Assembly: GCF_003290185.1 (NCBI RefSeq)
Contig: NZ_QNFY01000002.1
Coordinates: 248,001-312,000, forward strand
DNA: 64,000 nt
DNA from: Chryseobacterium lathyri
Lineage (GTDB): Bacteria > Bacteroidota > Bacteroidia > Flavobacteriales > Weeksellaceae
Direction: 5' to 3'
Part shown: one piece after another, positions 8,415-16,810 of the stretch
Position numbering within the stretch: position 1 is the stretch's first letter
Layout: each line of letters opens with the position of its first letter
The notes under the pieces: model-generated
The model's input: the letters and a program-made list of their open reading frames with translations, nothing else
Database searches by the model: none
What the model was told of the DNA's origin: nothing
Made by a program: the position numbers and the translations under genes

Positions 8415-8498
8415 TGTGCTAATTTATAAAAAATTAAATGAAACTTTTTCTCAAAACATCACTTTTTTTCTGGGAAAATTAAAAAAATGATGTTAAAA

Positions 8499-8529
8499 TT
8501 TGTTCGTAAAGAAAAAAAAAGTATCTTTG
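8499..8529 (+). promoter_or_regulatory. Bacteroidota-type promoter for a short transcript
   Basis: TTTG at 8499-8502 and TATCTTTG at 8522-8529 with a 19-bp spacer match the -33 TTG / -7 TAnnTTTG pattern. No plus-strand protein gene follows; the next element is the hairpin at 8566-8599. Confidence 0.6.
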
Positions 8530-8535
8530 TCGCCT

Positions 8536-8603
8536 TTCATTTTTACTTTTTATTAGATTTATTTCAAACTGCACTGTCTTTTAAGGACATATGCAGTTTT
8601 TTT
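8536..8603 (+). ncRNA. Candidate small RNA of about 65-70 nt
   Basis: The span begins about 7 bp after the TATCTTTG promoter and ends at a strong intrinsic terminator: stem AAACTGCA (8566-8573) with TGCAGTTT (8592-8599), an inner TGTC/GACA stem, and seven T at 8597-8603. No ORF or ribosome binding site lies in it. It runs antiparallel to the 3' end of the methyltransferase gene (stop 8602). The hairpin could alternatively only end read-through transcription. Confidence 0.45.
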
Positions 8604-9132
8604 ATTTAAGGGCTTTTGCAAACTCCCACATCACAATTCCGCCGCATACACTTACATTCAGAGAGTGCTTGGTTCCGAGCTGTGGAATTTCAAGAAATGT
8701 ATCAATATTGGGGAGTGCTTCATCACTTATTCCTTCCACTTCGTTTCCTAAGATCAACGCGTATTTTTTTGATTTATCGATGCTGAAATCGGTGATCATA
8801 ACGCTGTCTGTTGTCTGTTCGATCCCTATAATTTGATATCCACGACTTTTATAATCGTTTATCGCTGTGTTAATGTCACTTTCGTGGGCCCAGTCCACAC
8901 TTTCCGTAGCTCCAAGTGCGGCTTTGTGGATCTCACGGTGTGGCGGCTGCGGAGTAATACCACAAAGGATTATTTTTTCGATCAGAAAAGCATCTGCTGT
9001 TCTGAAAGATGCCCCTACATTATGCATGCTCCTCAGGTTGTCTAAAATAATGACCAATGGAATTTTCTCAACCTTCTTAAATGTTTCTACATCTATTCTG
9101 TTAAGTTCTTCCAGTTTTAATTTCTGTACCAA
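8602..9132 (-). CDS. TrmH/SpoU family RNA 2'-O-methyltransferase
   Basis: 176 residues. SPOUT-fold methyltransferase that uses S-adenosylmethionine to methylate a ribose in tRNA or rRNA. The three family motifs are present: NVGASFRTADAF (motif 1), YALILGNEVEGISDEALP (motif 2) and LEIPQLGTKHSLNVSVCGGI (motif 3). Only the catalytic domain exists; the N-terminal substrate-binding domain of RlmB is missing, so the RNA target cannot be named. It follows the MORN-repeat gene by 5 bp and is probably co-transcribed. Confidence 0.88.
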   Translation of the reverse strand: MVQKLKLEELNRIDVETFKKVEKIPLVIILDNLRSMHNVGASFRTADAFLIEKIILCGITPQPPHREIHKAALGATESVDWAHESDINTAINDYKSRGYQIIGIEQTTDSVMITDFSIDKSKKYALILGNEVEGISDEALPNIDTFLEIPQLGTKHSLNVSVCGGIVMWEFAKALK

Positions 9133-9137
9133 TTGTT

Positions 9138-9758
9138 TTATTTTGTTGAGATTAATTTTCCTTCTCTGTATATTTCTGTTTTTTCAACGCTTCCGTCTTC
9201 ACGGTAATGAACCCGGCTTCCATTCCATTTATCGTTGGCAAATTCTGTTTCACGTTGCAGTTTGCCTGATGGATAAAATGATTTCCATTTTCCGACAGCA
9301 AGCCCGTTCTCATACTGACCGATCTGTTTTACAGATTTTCCGTTTTCGTAGAAAACTTTGCTTTCACCGTGTAATTTAGCAAATTTATAATTGGAAATTT
9401 CCGCCACGACTCCCGAAGGGGTGTAAAAAGTAGCCGTAAAGCTGTTATCATAAATGTTTTTATCACCATTCCTAAAAACTTCTTTTGAAGTAAGAACACC
9501 ATTTTTATCGTAATAAGCCCATTCTTTTACTTTATAGTCTTTCTTGTATTCTCCTTTAGCCTGAACTTTTCCGTTGTCATGATAATAAATGGCATCGCCT
9601 TCCACTTTTCCCTTCTTCCATTCAAGAATCTGTTTTACCTGTCCGTTATCATAGAAAGCTTTGCACGATCCCTCCTGAAGTCCGTCTTTGAATCCGCATG
9701 GTTTTTGTGCTATTGCCCACGATGATGCGGCCATTAACAGCAGAAAAAAGTATTTCAT
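9138..9758 (-). CDS. Secreted MORN-repeat protein (YwqK-like)
   Basis: 206 residues. A signal peptide MKYFFLLLMAASSWAIAQ is followed by about seven MORN-type repeats of the form YxxGxxxxxxxWxxGKxxG (YDNGQVKQILEWKKGKVEGD, YHDNGKVQAKGEYKKDYK and so on). Databases often call this family a YwqK antitoxin, but the signal peptide and absence of a toxin argue for an envelope protein of unknown role. It has its own promoter-like TATTTTTG on the minus strand at 9773-9780. Confidence 0.8.
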   Translation of the reverse strand: MKYFFLLLMAASSWAIAQKPCGFKDGLQEGSCKAFYDNGQVKQILEWKKGKVEGDAIYYHDNGKVQAKGEYKKDYKVKEWAYYDKNGVLTSKEVFRNGDKNIYDNSFTATFYTPSGVVAEISNYKFAKLHGESKVFYENGKSVKQIGQYENGLAVGKWKSFYPSGKLQRETEFANDKWNGSRVHYREDGSVEKTEIYREGKLISTK

Positions 9759-9772
9759 AGATATTTTTATTT

Positions 9773-9798
9773 CAAAAATAGCAAAATACTTATATTTG
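9773..9798. promoter_or_regulatory. Divergent -7 elements
   Basis: In the 55-bp gap between the MORN gene and the next plus-strand gene, CAAAAATA at 9773-9780 reads TATTTTTG on the minus strand and TATATTTG at 9791-9798 faces plus. Both fit TAnnTTTG and leave short leaders of about 10-15 nt. The -33 elements are weak. Confidence 0.5.
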
Positions 9799-9813
9799 AT
9801 TTAAAATATTAAC

Positions 9814-10413
9814 ATGAAAAAAATATCCACTTTACTGCTGTTGGTATTCGCTTTTCTATTTTCACAGGCACAGAACACCTATTATCCTCAGGCTTTTTTT
9901 GATAAAAAGCTAGCCAGGGAGATGCTTAGCTTTGGAAATTCTACGATAGAAGGAGTGGCTTCCACGAAACAGAAAAACAACTGGGGAATTAAACCCCTGC
10001 TTGGGGCAAAGCACTATGCTCCTAAAGGAACCGTAGTGATGCTTTTTCCTGTGACTCCTTATTTTGATGAGTTTTACAGCATGAGAAGAAAGTACGAGAG
10101 CAAGAAAACAACAGTCTACATGTCCGAAGATGCATTTAAATATAGGCTGGAAGCATTAACGGACGATCACGGGCGATTTAAGTTTGAAAAGTTAAAACCC
10201 GGAAAATATTACCTGGAAACGATTGTTAATTTTACAGCTACTGCAAGCTATCAGGAGCAGACAGGAAGATCAGATGCTTATAATGCCTATGGGGGTTATC
10301 TGTATTCTACTCCCATATACCAGACCTTTTTTTATGGTTATTCTGCAGCGAACCGCGAAAGTAAATTCGTAGAGATAAAAGCAGACGGAGAAATCAAAGA
10401 AATCAACCTTTAA
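9814..10413 (+). CDS. Secreted protein with carboxypeptidase-regulatory-like segment
   Basis: 199 residues, signal peptide MKKISTLLLLVFAFLFSQAQ. The middle contains LTDDHGRFKFEKLKPGKYYL (about 114-133), which is the usual end of a carboxypeptidase regulatory-like (transthyretin-like) beta-sandwich, then a Tyr-rich tail (YNAYGGYLYSTPIYQ). Likely periplasmic or outer-membrane associated. No enzyme motif is visible and the function is unknown. It ends in a terminator that overlaps its stop codon. Confidence 0.7.
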   Translation: MKKISTLLLLVFAFLFSQAQNTYYPQAFFDKKLAREMLSFGNSTIEGVASTKQKNNWGIKPLLGAKHYAPKGTVVMLFPVTPYFDEFYSMRRKYESKKTTVYMSEDAFKYRLEALTDDHGRFKFEKLKPGKYYLETIVNFTATASYQEQTGRSDAYNAYGGYLYSTPIYQTFFYGYSAANRESKFVEIKADGEIKEINL

Positions 10414-10432
10414 GGTTGATTTTTAATTTTTA
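10401..10432 (+). terminator. Terminator overlapping a stop codon
   Basis: AATCAACCT (10401-10409) pairs with AGGTTGATT (10413-10421) and is followed by TTTTAATTTTT. The loop contains the TAA stop of the 9814 gene. It also lies at the end of the convergent bestrophin gene. Confidence 0.75.
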
Positions 10433-11304
10433 AGCCCCATAATCTGGTGTACACTCCTCTCAATATTTTGTGCCAATGCTTCCATAGGAATATCATTTTC
10501 ATCATTATTGAAAGGGTCTTCAATTTCCTCAGCAATCAGTTCCAGACTCATCAGAACATAATAGACGAACACGGTAAGCGGGATCATCAGAAGTCCGATC
10601 GTTATTACATAGGCAACAGGCAACGCAAGGACATATAAGATGATAAATTTCTTAACAAACGAAGAATAAGAGTAGGGAATAGGGGTGTTTTTAATTCTCT
10701 CACAGCCTCCACAGACATCCAGAAATCCGGAAAGCTGGGTGTCAAGATACAACATCTCGATATCTGATATCTTTCCTTCTTTTTTCAGTTGATTCAGTTT
10801 ATAGGTCAAAAGAATGACAATTTCACTGGGCCCATGATGTTTAAGGGATTTTTCAATTTCTGTATAATCTTCGTCTAAAGCCAGTCTTGTAGATTCTTGT
10901 GAAAGATGCTTGGCCAGAAAATGCGGAAAGTACTTTAAATATCTTGAAATTTGCTCTGCGTCTTGCCGGTTGTCACCCAAAATAGCATTAATCTTTACGG
11001 CGAAATTCCGGGTATCATTCACCAGCTTACCCCAAAGTTTCCTGCCTTCCCACCATCTGTCATAAGCCGTATTCGTTCTGAAAACCAGCAATAGCGATAA
11101 TACAAAACCCAGCAGAGAATGGATCATTCCAACATTGCTTACCCCTGATTTTGCAGTAAGATGAAGGTATTCCACCTCCAGATACTGGATCCCCCACGAA
11201 TAAAGCCCCACAAGAATCATCGTCGGAAAAAGAATCTTCATGGTATCGCTTTTATGCATACTGAAAAGGATCTTCAGGAAATGTTTGGTGTTGTAGGCTC
11301 TCAT
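10423..11304 (-). CDS. Bestrophin-family ion channel
   Basis: 293 residues. The signature NTAYDRWWEGRKLWGKLVND (about 76-95) is diagnostic of bacterial bestrophins (UPF0187), pentameric inner-membrane channels. Four hydrophobic segments are seen, near 25-45, 60-78, 215-235 and 238-258, with the family's long cytoplasmic helical insert between. The C-terminal acidic stretch EEIEDPFNNDENDIPM matches the calcium-clasp-like region of the family. Ion selectivity cannot be read from the sequence. It stands alone. Confidence 0.9.
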   Translation of the reverse strand: MRAYNTKHFLKILFSMHKSDTMKILFPTMILVGLYSWGIQYLEVEYLHLTAKSGVSNVGMIHSLLGFVLSLLLVFRTNTAYDRWWEGRKLWGKLVNDTRNFAVKINAILGDNRQDAEQISRYLKYFPHFLAKHLSQESTRLALDEDYTEIEKSLKHHGPSEIVILLTYKLNQLKKEGKISDIEMLYLDTQLSGFLDVCGGCERIKNTPIPYSYSSFVKKFIILYVLALPVAYVITIGLLMIPLTVFVYYVLMSLELIAEEIEDPFNNDENDIPMEALAQNIERSVHQIMGLKN

Positions 11305-11781
11305 AAATATGCTTAGTCTTACAAAGATAATTTTTTCATTTTATCCCTGCTTTATCATGAAGCTTAAAATAATTTTAAAAATAAAGCAAAAGGGCAAAAG
11401 ACAGATTGACCACAGATTTCTCAGATTTTCACAGATGATTGCGCATAGTTTTTTTAACATTAAGATTTGTGAAGGAGATAAGGGCAGCTAGGAGAAAATC
11501 TTAGATTTTTTTAGCTCTGGTTCTTAAAGTGAAGCTCAGCTTGATGATTTTAAAATCTTCAAAGATCTTAATGTTTTAAATCCTGTTTATAAAAATCTCT
11601 GATTTTTAAACTTATGTGTACTTCTTATTCTCAATACTTTAAACTAAAAAATAACTAAAGTGTTTAAAAACTTTTGTCCTTTTGTTGTTTAAATCAGGGC
11701 CCAGAATTCCCGATACCATTTTTTAATTTTCACAGATTTCAAAAAAACACTATTTTTATTTCGCATTAAATAACAAACAAG
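11305..11781. repeat. 477-bp gene-free region with CACAGAT-type intergenic repeat
   Basis: No convincing gene. Near 11409-11440 the text CCACAGATTTCTCAGATTTTCACAGATGAT resembles segments at 54195-54225 and 54310-54345 (CGGATTGTACAGATTTGCACGGATGATTG; CACAGATTGCACGGATTTAC). The remainder is AT-rich with repeated AAAATCTT/AAGATTTT stretches. Short open frames here have no start signal or composition of a gene. Confidence 0.45.
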
Positions 11782-12651
11782 ATGATCCTCGAAAACGTAG
11801 ATGTAGTCAACGATATCAGTAAAGAAGATTTTCAGAAGAATTATTTCAAAAAACATAAGCCGCTTTTGATCAAAAATTTTGCGGCCAGATGGGATGCCTT
11901 CGACAAATGGAATCTTGCCTATATCCGTGAGAAAGCAGGTGATCAGATCGTGCCGTTGTATGATAATAAACCGGCTGATGCTTCCAAAAGCTCAGATGCT
12001 CCTGTCACGAATATGAAAATGAAGGATTATATCGACCGGATTAAAAGCGGACCATCAGATCTGCGGATCTTTTTCTATATCATTACAGACCGGCTTCCGG
12101 AACTGCTGAAAAATTTCACGTATCCCGACCTGGGGATTAAGTTTTTTAAGCGGCTGCCAACTCTTTTCTTTGGGGGAAGTGAGGCCCATGTTCTGATGCA
12201 TTATGATGTAGATCTGGGAGATTTTCTTCATATTCATTTCGAGGGTAAGAAAAGAATCCTGCTATTTGATCAAAAACAATCTGCCTTTTTATATAAAGTG
12301 CCGCTCTCTGTTCATACGGTTTATGATATAGATTATGAAAATCCTGATTATGAGAAGTTTCCGGCCTTACAGTATGCCAAAGGCTATGAAATTTTTATGG
12401 AGCATGGTGATGCGCTTTTCATTCCCGGGGCATTCTGGCATTTTAACAGATATCTGGAACCGGGATTTTCCATGTCGCTCAGGGCTCTTCCCAACAAACC
12501 GAATGTTTTTGCCAATATGATGTACCATGTTTTTATCATGAGGTATACAGATAAGCTTCTTCGTAAGCTGTTTAAGGCTAAGTGGGTGAATTACAAGCAG
12601 AAATGGGCTTATGAAAAAGGGACGGAAGCTTTTGAAAAGAAAAGGAAATAG
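11782..12651 (+). CDS. Cupin-like (JmjC-type) domain protein
   Basis: 289 residues, no signal peptide. The fold is that of Cupin_8/JmjC hydroxylases: LIKNFAARWDAFDKWNLAYI near the N-terminus, MHYDVDLGDFLHIHFEGKKRILLF in the centre giving the HxD metal ligands (H-Y-D), and LFIPGAFWHFNRYLEPG supplying the distal His. These enzymes are Fe(II)/2-oxoglutarate oxygenases acting on proteins or small molecules; the substrate is unknown here. It is monocistronic. Confidence 0.85.
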   Translation: MILENVDVVNDISKEDFQKNYFKKHKPLLIKNFAARWDAFDKWNLAYIREKAGDQIVPLYDNKPADASKSSDAPVTNMKMKDYIDRIKSGPSDLRIFFYIITDRLPELLKNFTYPDLGIKFFKRLPTLFFGGSEAHVLMHYDVDLGDFLHIHFEGKKRILLFDQKQSAFLYKVPLSVHTVYDIDYENPDYEKFPALQYAKGYEIFMEHGDALFIPGAFWHFNRYLEPGFSMSLRALPNKPNVFANMMYHVFIMRYTDKLLRKLFKAKWVNYKQKWAYEKGTEAFEKKRK

Positions 12652-12828
12652 TCTTGAAGGTTGAAGAGGGAAGCTGGAGGTTAATGTATCTCCTTATAAT
12701 ATTTCCTGTGACGGTTATAATTGAAAGTCAATTAGGAAAGTCAGAATGTTTTAAAAAATTAATTAAAAAATATTCAGTGGTTCTGTAGAGCTTCAGAAAC
12801 TTCTATCTTCCGGCATCCATCTTCCCTC
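12652..12828. repeat. GGAAG-rich inverted-repeat element at a convergent junction (copy 1)
   Basis: The left end reads TTGAAGAGGGAAGCTGGAGG (12661-12680 region) and the right end CTTCCGGCATCCATCTTCCC (12807-12827 region); the ends are imperfect inverted repeats of GGAAG/GATGG units around an AT-rich core. Related elements lie at 27217-27472 and 48542-48764, also between convergent genes. No ORF. Confidence 0.55.
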
Positions 12829-13359
12829 TTATTCATTAATAAGACCGAAGATTTTGGCATCTACAAACCTTCCTTTTTCAAAAAAATAATCACGCAGAGT
12901 GCCCTCATCTTTAAAGTTTAAAGAGTTCAAAAGCTTTTCGGAAGAAATATTGGAAGGGTCTATGAATGCGTCTACCCGGTGAAGTTTCATACTTTCAAAG
13001 CCAAAAGTAAGAATAGAAAGAATAGCTTCTTTCATATAGGCGTTTCTCCAGAATTTAGGATTCAGTTCATAGCCGATCTCAGCACGGAAATGCTCCGGGA
13101 ACCAGTTATGGTAGCCGCATGTTCCAATAACTTTCTTGTCGGATTTTAATTCCAGTGCCCATCGGAATCCTTTTCCTTTTTCAAATTCATTATTAAAATG
13201 TTGGATGATTTTTTGAGCATCTTCCTGTGTTTTAAAGGTTTCCAGATCATAATATTCCATGACTTCATCCAGAGAAAAATATTCGAAGAGGTCTTCTGCA
13301 TCATCAATAGTCAGCTGTCTTAAAAGAAGTCTTTCAGTTTCTAAAACAGGGTAGATCAT
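12829..13359 (-). CDS. GNAT N-acetyltransferase (RimJ/RimL type)
   Basis: About 176 residues when started at the ATG at 13359 (MIYPVLETERLLLRQLTIDD), which gives the usual family N-terminus; an in-frame ATG at 13407 would add 16 residues of low similarity. The motifs ETERLLLRQL, GTCGYHNW, AEIGYELNPKFWRNAYMKEA and NISSEKLLNSLNFKDEG are those of ribosomal-protein-alanine acetyltransferase-like proteins that use acetyl-CoA to acetylate an amino group. The true target is unknown. Confidence 0.85.
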   Translation of the reverse strand: MIYPVLETERLLLRQLTIDDAEDLFEYFSLDEVMEYYDLETFKTQEDAQKIIQHFNNEFEKGKGFRWALELKSDKKVIGTCGYHNWFPEHFRAEIGYELNPKFWRNAYMKEAILSILTFGFESMKLHRVDAFIDPSNISSEKLLNSLNFKDEGTLRDYFFEKGRFVDAKIFGLINE

Positions 13360-13477
13360 AGAGTTTATATTTACTGAAAAATACAACAAATATTTTATTC
13401 TGAACATATAATACAGCTTTTGATCCCCATAGCGAGATTAATTTCATCACAATTTCCAACCCTGAATTTATTTTATT

Positions 13478-13485
13478 TAAATTTG
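13478..13485 (+). promoter_or_regulatory. mutS promoter -7 element
   Basis: TAAATTTG fits TAnnTTTG and lies 16 bp before the mutS ATG, implying a very short leader. A clear -33 TTG is not seen. Confidence 0.45.
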
Positions 13486-13501
13486 GGGCTCATTTTTTAT
13501 T

Positions 13502-16090
13502 ATGGCAAAAACGAAGAAGGAAACCCCGTTAATGACGCAGTATAATACCATCAAGGCGAAATACCCTGATGCACTGCTGTTATTCAGGGTTGGAGACTTT
13601 TATGAAACGTTCGGGCAGGATGCTGTGAGAACCTCCCAGATTCTGGGTATTGTTCTTACCAAAAGAGCTAATGGAGAAGGACATATAGAGCTGGCAGGAT
13701 TTCCACACCATTCAGTAGACTCCTATCTTCCAAAATTGGTAAGAGCCGGAATGAGAGTTGCCATCTGTGATCAGCTGGAAGACCCAAAAATGGTCAAAGG
13801 AATTGTAAAAAGAGGCGTTACAGAGCTTGTGACACCAGGTGTTACCTTTAACGATCAGGTATTAAATTCAAAAAAGAATAATTTCCTTCTTTCTCTGCAT
13901 AAAGAAAAAGAGAAGTACGGAATTGCCATGGTGGATGTTTCTACCGGCGAGTTTTTGGTGAGCGAAGGAAATCTGGAAAAGATCCTGCATATCATCAATA
14001 CTTTTGATCCCAGCGAAATTGTGTACCAAAGAAGTGTTCAATTGCCGGAACAGCTCAAAAATAAAAGCGCCTTTAAGCTTGAAGACTGGGCTTTCCAGTA
14101 TAATTTTGCCTACGAAAAACTGACCTCGCATTTTAAAACGAATTCTTTAAAAGGGTTTGGTACAGAAAACCTTCCACTGGCTATTACAGCAGCGGGAGCC
14201 ATTTTCGCTTACCTGGTAGAAGATACACACCACAATCTGCTGGCACATATCACAAAGCTTCAGATCATTCCACAGGAAGATTACCTGATGATGGACAACT
14301 TTACCCTGAGAAATCTTGAAATTGTTTATCCAAGTAATCCACAGGGAAAATCGCTCCTGGATATTATTGACAAAACATCTACCCCGATGGGTGGAAGGTT
14401 ATTGAGAAGAAGAATCATTCTTCCGTTAAAATCGGTGGACGAAATTATGAGGAGACTTTCTCTGATTGATTTTCTGAACGAAAATGATCAACTGAAATAC
14501 GAGATTTGTCAGTTGTTGAAATCGATCTCGGACCTTGACAGGCTGATGGGGAAACTGGCTGCAGAAAAGATATCTCCGAAAGAACTTGGCTATCTGCGCC
14601 AGAGTCTGATCAACATTCATCAGATTAAAGCGTTGCTTCATCCTCATGCAGATGTTCTGGCCTGGCTGGAGCCGTTATTTGATATGGATGAACTGATCAA
14701 ATTTTTGCAGAATCATCTCAATGAAGAGCTTCCGGTGAATATCTCCAAAGGAAATATTATCAAAGAAAGCATCTCGGAAGAGCTTGACCGATTGAGAAAT
14801 CTACAAAGTAAAGGCCGTGGTTTCCTGGATGAGATGTGCCAGAGAGAAATAGAAAGAACGGGAATTTCAAGCCTTAAAATCGATTTTAATAATGTTTTCG
14901 GATATTATATAGAAGTAAGGAATGCCCATAAAGATAAAGTTCCCGCTGATTGGTTGAGAAAACAAACGCTTGTCAATGCAGAGCGTTACATCACCGAAGA
15001 GCTGAAAGAATATGAAAGCCAGATTCTTGGTGCCGAAGAAAAAATAGGGGTGTTAGAAAATGAGCTGTATAGAAATGTGTGTGCCGAAACAATGGTCTAT
15101 ATGGATCAGATCCAGGGAAATTCCAATATTATTGCACAGCTTGATGTAGCGGTGGGACTTTCGGAACTGGCTGTTTCTGAAAGCTATACGAAGCCCGTTC
15201 TTAATCAGGGATATGCCATTGACCTTAAAGAGGCAAGACACCCGATTATTGAAAATGCACTTCCTTTGGGAGAAAAGTACATTCCGAATGATATATTTTT
15301 AGACAAAGATTCCCAGCAGATCATCATGGTGACCGGACCTAACATGGCCGGTAAATCAGCGATCCTGCGTCAGACAGCAATTGTATGCCTTTTGGCTCAG
15401 ATTGGAAGTTTTGTTCCCGCAAAACATGCTGAAATTGGGGTTTTGGATAAAATTTTTACAAGGGTAGGAGCGACCGATAATATCTCTGCCGGTGAATCTA
15501 CTTTTATGGTAGAAATGAACGAAGCCGCCAATATCCTGAACAATATTTCGGAACGCAGTCTTATCCTGCTGGACGAAATAGGACGTGGAACATCTACCTA
15601 CGACGGAGTTTCTATCGCATGGGCTATTGCAGAATACCTTCATCAGCATCCTACGCAGGCAAAAACTTTATTTGCAACCCATTATCATGAATTGAATGAA
15701 ATGACGGTGAATTTTGAAAGAGTGAAGAACTTCCACGTTTCCATCCAGGAAAATAAAGGAAATATCATTTTCTTAAGAAAGCTGATTCCGGGAGGCAGTG
15801 AGCACAGTTTCGGTATCCATGTGGCTAAACTGGCGGGAATGCCGGCAAAAGTGGTCAACAGAGCCAATGAAATCCTTAAAACCCTTGAAGCGAGCCGTAC
15901 ACAAAACACCAGCACTTCTGAAAGCATCAAAAGAGTAACAGAAGAAAATATGCAGCTCTCGTTCTTCCAGCTGGATGATCCGGTTCTGGAAAATATCCGT
16001 GAGGAACTCACAAAAATAGATATCAATACCTTGACACCTATTGAAGCTTTAATGAAGCTTAATTCAATAAAAAAAATGATTGGAGGCTAA
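13502..16090 (+). CDS. mutS: DNA mismatch repair protein MutS
   Basis: 862 residues, full length. It recognises mispaired bases and recruits MutL. The mismatch-contacting GDFYETF loop (about 32-38) has the Phe-x-Glu pair. The connector, lever and clamp domains follow. The ATPase has Walker A GPNMAGKSAILRQ (about 613-625), DEIGRGTSTYDG (about 691-702) and FATHYHEL. The C-terminal helix region is present (PIEALMKLNSIKKMI). It is single, with its own promoter and a strong terminator. Confidence 0.98.
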   Translation: MAKTKKETPLMTQYNTIKAKYPDALLLFRVGDFYETFGQDAVRTSQILGIVLTKRANGEGHIELAGFPHHSVDSYLPKLVRAGMRVAICDQLEDPKMVKGIVKRGVTELVTPGVTFNDQVLNSKKNNFLLSLHKEKEKYGIAMVDVSTGEFLVSEGNLEKILHIINTFDPSEIVYQRSVQLPEQLKNKSAFKLEDWAFQYNFAYEKLTSHFKTNSLKGFGTENLPLAITAAGAIFAYLVEDTHHNLLAHITKLQIIPQEDYLMMDNFTLRNLEIVYPSNPQGKSLLDIIDKTSTPMGGRLLRRRIILPLKSVDEIMRRLSLIDFLNENDQLKYEICQLLKSISDLDRLMGKLAAEKISPKELGYLRQSLINIHQIKALLHPHADVLAWLEPLFDMDELIKFLQNHLNEELPVNISKGNIIKESISEELDRLRNLQSKGRGFLDEMCQREIERTGISSLKIDFNNVFGYYIEVRNAHKDKVPADWLRKQTLVNAERYITEELKEYESQILGAEEKIGVLENELYRNVCAETMVYMDQIQGNSNIIAQLDVAVGLSELAVSESYTKPVLNQGYAIDLKEARHPIIENALPLGEKYIPNDIFLDKDSQQIIMVTGPNMAGKSAILRQTAIVCLLAQIGSFVPAKHAEIGVLDKIFTRVGATDNISAGESTFMVEMNEAANILNNISERSLILLDEIGRGTSTYDGVSIAWAIAEYLHQHPTQAKTLFATHYHELNEMTVNFERVKNFHVSIQENKGNIIFLRKLIPGGSEHSFGIHVAKLAGMPAKVVNRANEILKTLEASRTQNTSTSESIKRVTEENMQLSFFQLDDPVLENIREELTKIDINTLTPIEALMKLNSIKKMIGG

Positions 16091-16105
16091 TCCAATCATT
16101 TTTTT
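16071..16105. terminator. Bidirectional terminator between mutS and the peptide genes
   Basis: AAATGATTGG (16074-16083) pairs with CCAATCATTT (16092-16101). T-runs flank both sides (A run 16071-16076, T run 16099-16105), so it can end mutS and the convergent small-peptide genes. It overlaps the mutS stop. Confidence 0.85.
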
Positions 16106-16116
16106 ATTTGTATTGA

Positions 16117-16269
16117 TTAGCAACAAACTCCCTTTGTATCACATGCCCCTATGTACAACTCTCCATCATTGTTACAAAAACAGGTTGTAACACAGGTAGG
16201 TCCGTTACCACCATTAATTTCTTTTAATTCATTTTTCGTTAATTTTCTTTTTTGAAGATTTGTTTTCAT
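16117..16269 (-). CDS. Double-glycine-leader Cys-rich small peptide A
   Basis: 50 residues: leader MKTNLQKRKLTKNELKEING followed by G, then a core with six Cys (26, 30, 32, 43, 49, 50) ending VCC. The leader with ELKEINGG is the bacteriocin-type double-glycine form normally cut by a C39-peptidase ABC transporter during export. It is the last of three tandem related genes (C, B, A), 51 bp after B. No transporter is adjacent. Role (bacteriocin, signal or other) unknown. Confidence 0.75.
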   Translation of the reverse strand: MKTNLQKRKLTKNELKEINGGNGPTCVTTCFCNNDGELYIGACDTKGVCC

Positions 16270-16320
16270 GTTAAATATTTTAGTTAGGTTTTAAAATGGT
16301 CTTTTGTAAAGTTCTGTCAA

Positions 16321-16479
16321 TTAGCAGCAGTATCCGTCACTGCCTCTTGGTCCAATGATCATGAAATGGCTGGGTACACCTCTGAGCTTGCACAGGCCTT
16401 CAGCACATGAAGCTCCTCCGTTGATCTCTTTTAACTCTTTTTTTGAAAGTTTTCTGCTTTGAAAGTTTGATTTTTTCAT
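16321..16479 (-). CDS. Double-glycine-leader Cys-rich small peptide B
   Basis: 52 residues with leader MKKSNFQSRKLSKKELKEIN and GG at 21-22. The core has Cys at 25, 30, 51 and 52 and ends DGYCC. It is a paralogue of the peptides on both sides: the leader is nearly identical to C, while the core diverged except for the terminal GYCC. Confidence 0.78.
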   Translation of the reverse strand: MKKSNFQSRKLSKKELKEINGGASCAEGLCKLRGVPSHFMIIGPRGSDGYCC

Positions 16480-16508
16480 ACCAATTATTTTGTAGTTAAC
16501 TTAAATCC

Positions 16509-16673
16509 TTAACAGCAGTATCCGTCCTGAATACCATAAACGCCATACAATTCTACTCCGGTCACCGGATCAATACAGCTCACGACTCTTGGACATACAG
16601 GTCTGAAGCCTCCACTGATTTCTTTCAATTCTTTTTTTGAAAGCTTTCTTGGTTGAAGATTTGATTTTTTCAT
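16509..16673 (-). CDS. Double-glycine-leader Cys-rich small peptide C
   Basis: 54 residues with leader MKKSNLQPRKLSKKELKEIS and GG at 21-22. The core has Cys at 27, 33, 53 and 54 and ends DGYCC. First of the three-gene array, 29 bp before B. The 137-bp region upstream, shared with the divergent TlpA-like gene, should hold the promoter; TGTAAATTAG near 16700 is only a weak -7 match. Confidence 0.78.
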   Translation of the reverse strand: MKKSNLQPRKLSKKELKEISGGFRPVCPRVVSCIDPVTGVELYGVYGIQDGYCC

Positions 16674-16810
16674 AATAATTTTAATTTAGGTATAGCTAAT
16701 TTACATTTTATTTTATATAATTCTATAGTTGGTGATAAAAAATAAATATCATTAACAAAGTTTAACAGATTGATACTTAAAGAAAAGGATAGCATTCGTT
16801 AACTTTAAGC

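Noticed and set aside
9138-9758. Toxin-antitoxin module suggested by the YwqK-type family name
   Set aside because: The protein is secreted, and the adjacent gene is an RNA methyltransferase; no toxin is present.
11309-11491. 60-codon plus-strand frame in the intergenic region after bestrophin
   Set aside because: Composed partly of the CACAGAT-type repeat, no promoter or start signal, no resemblance to a protein family.
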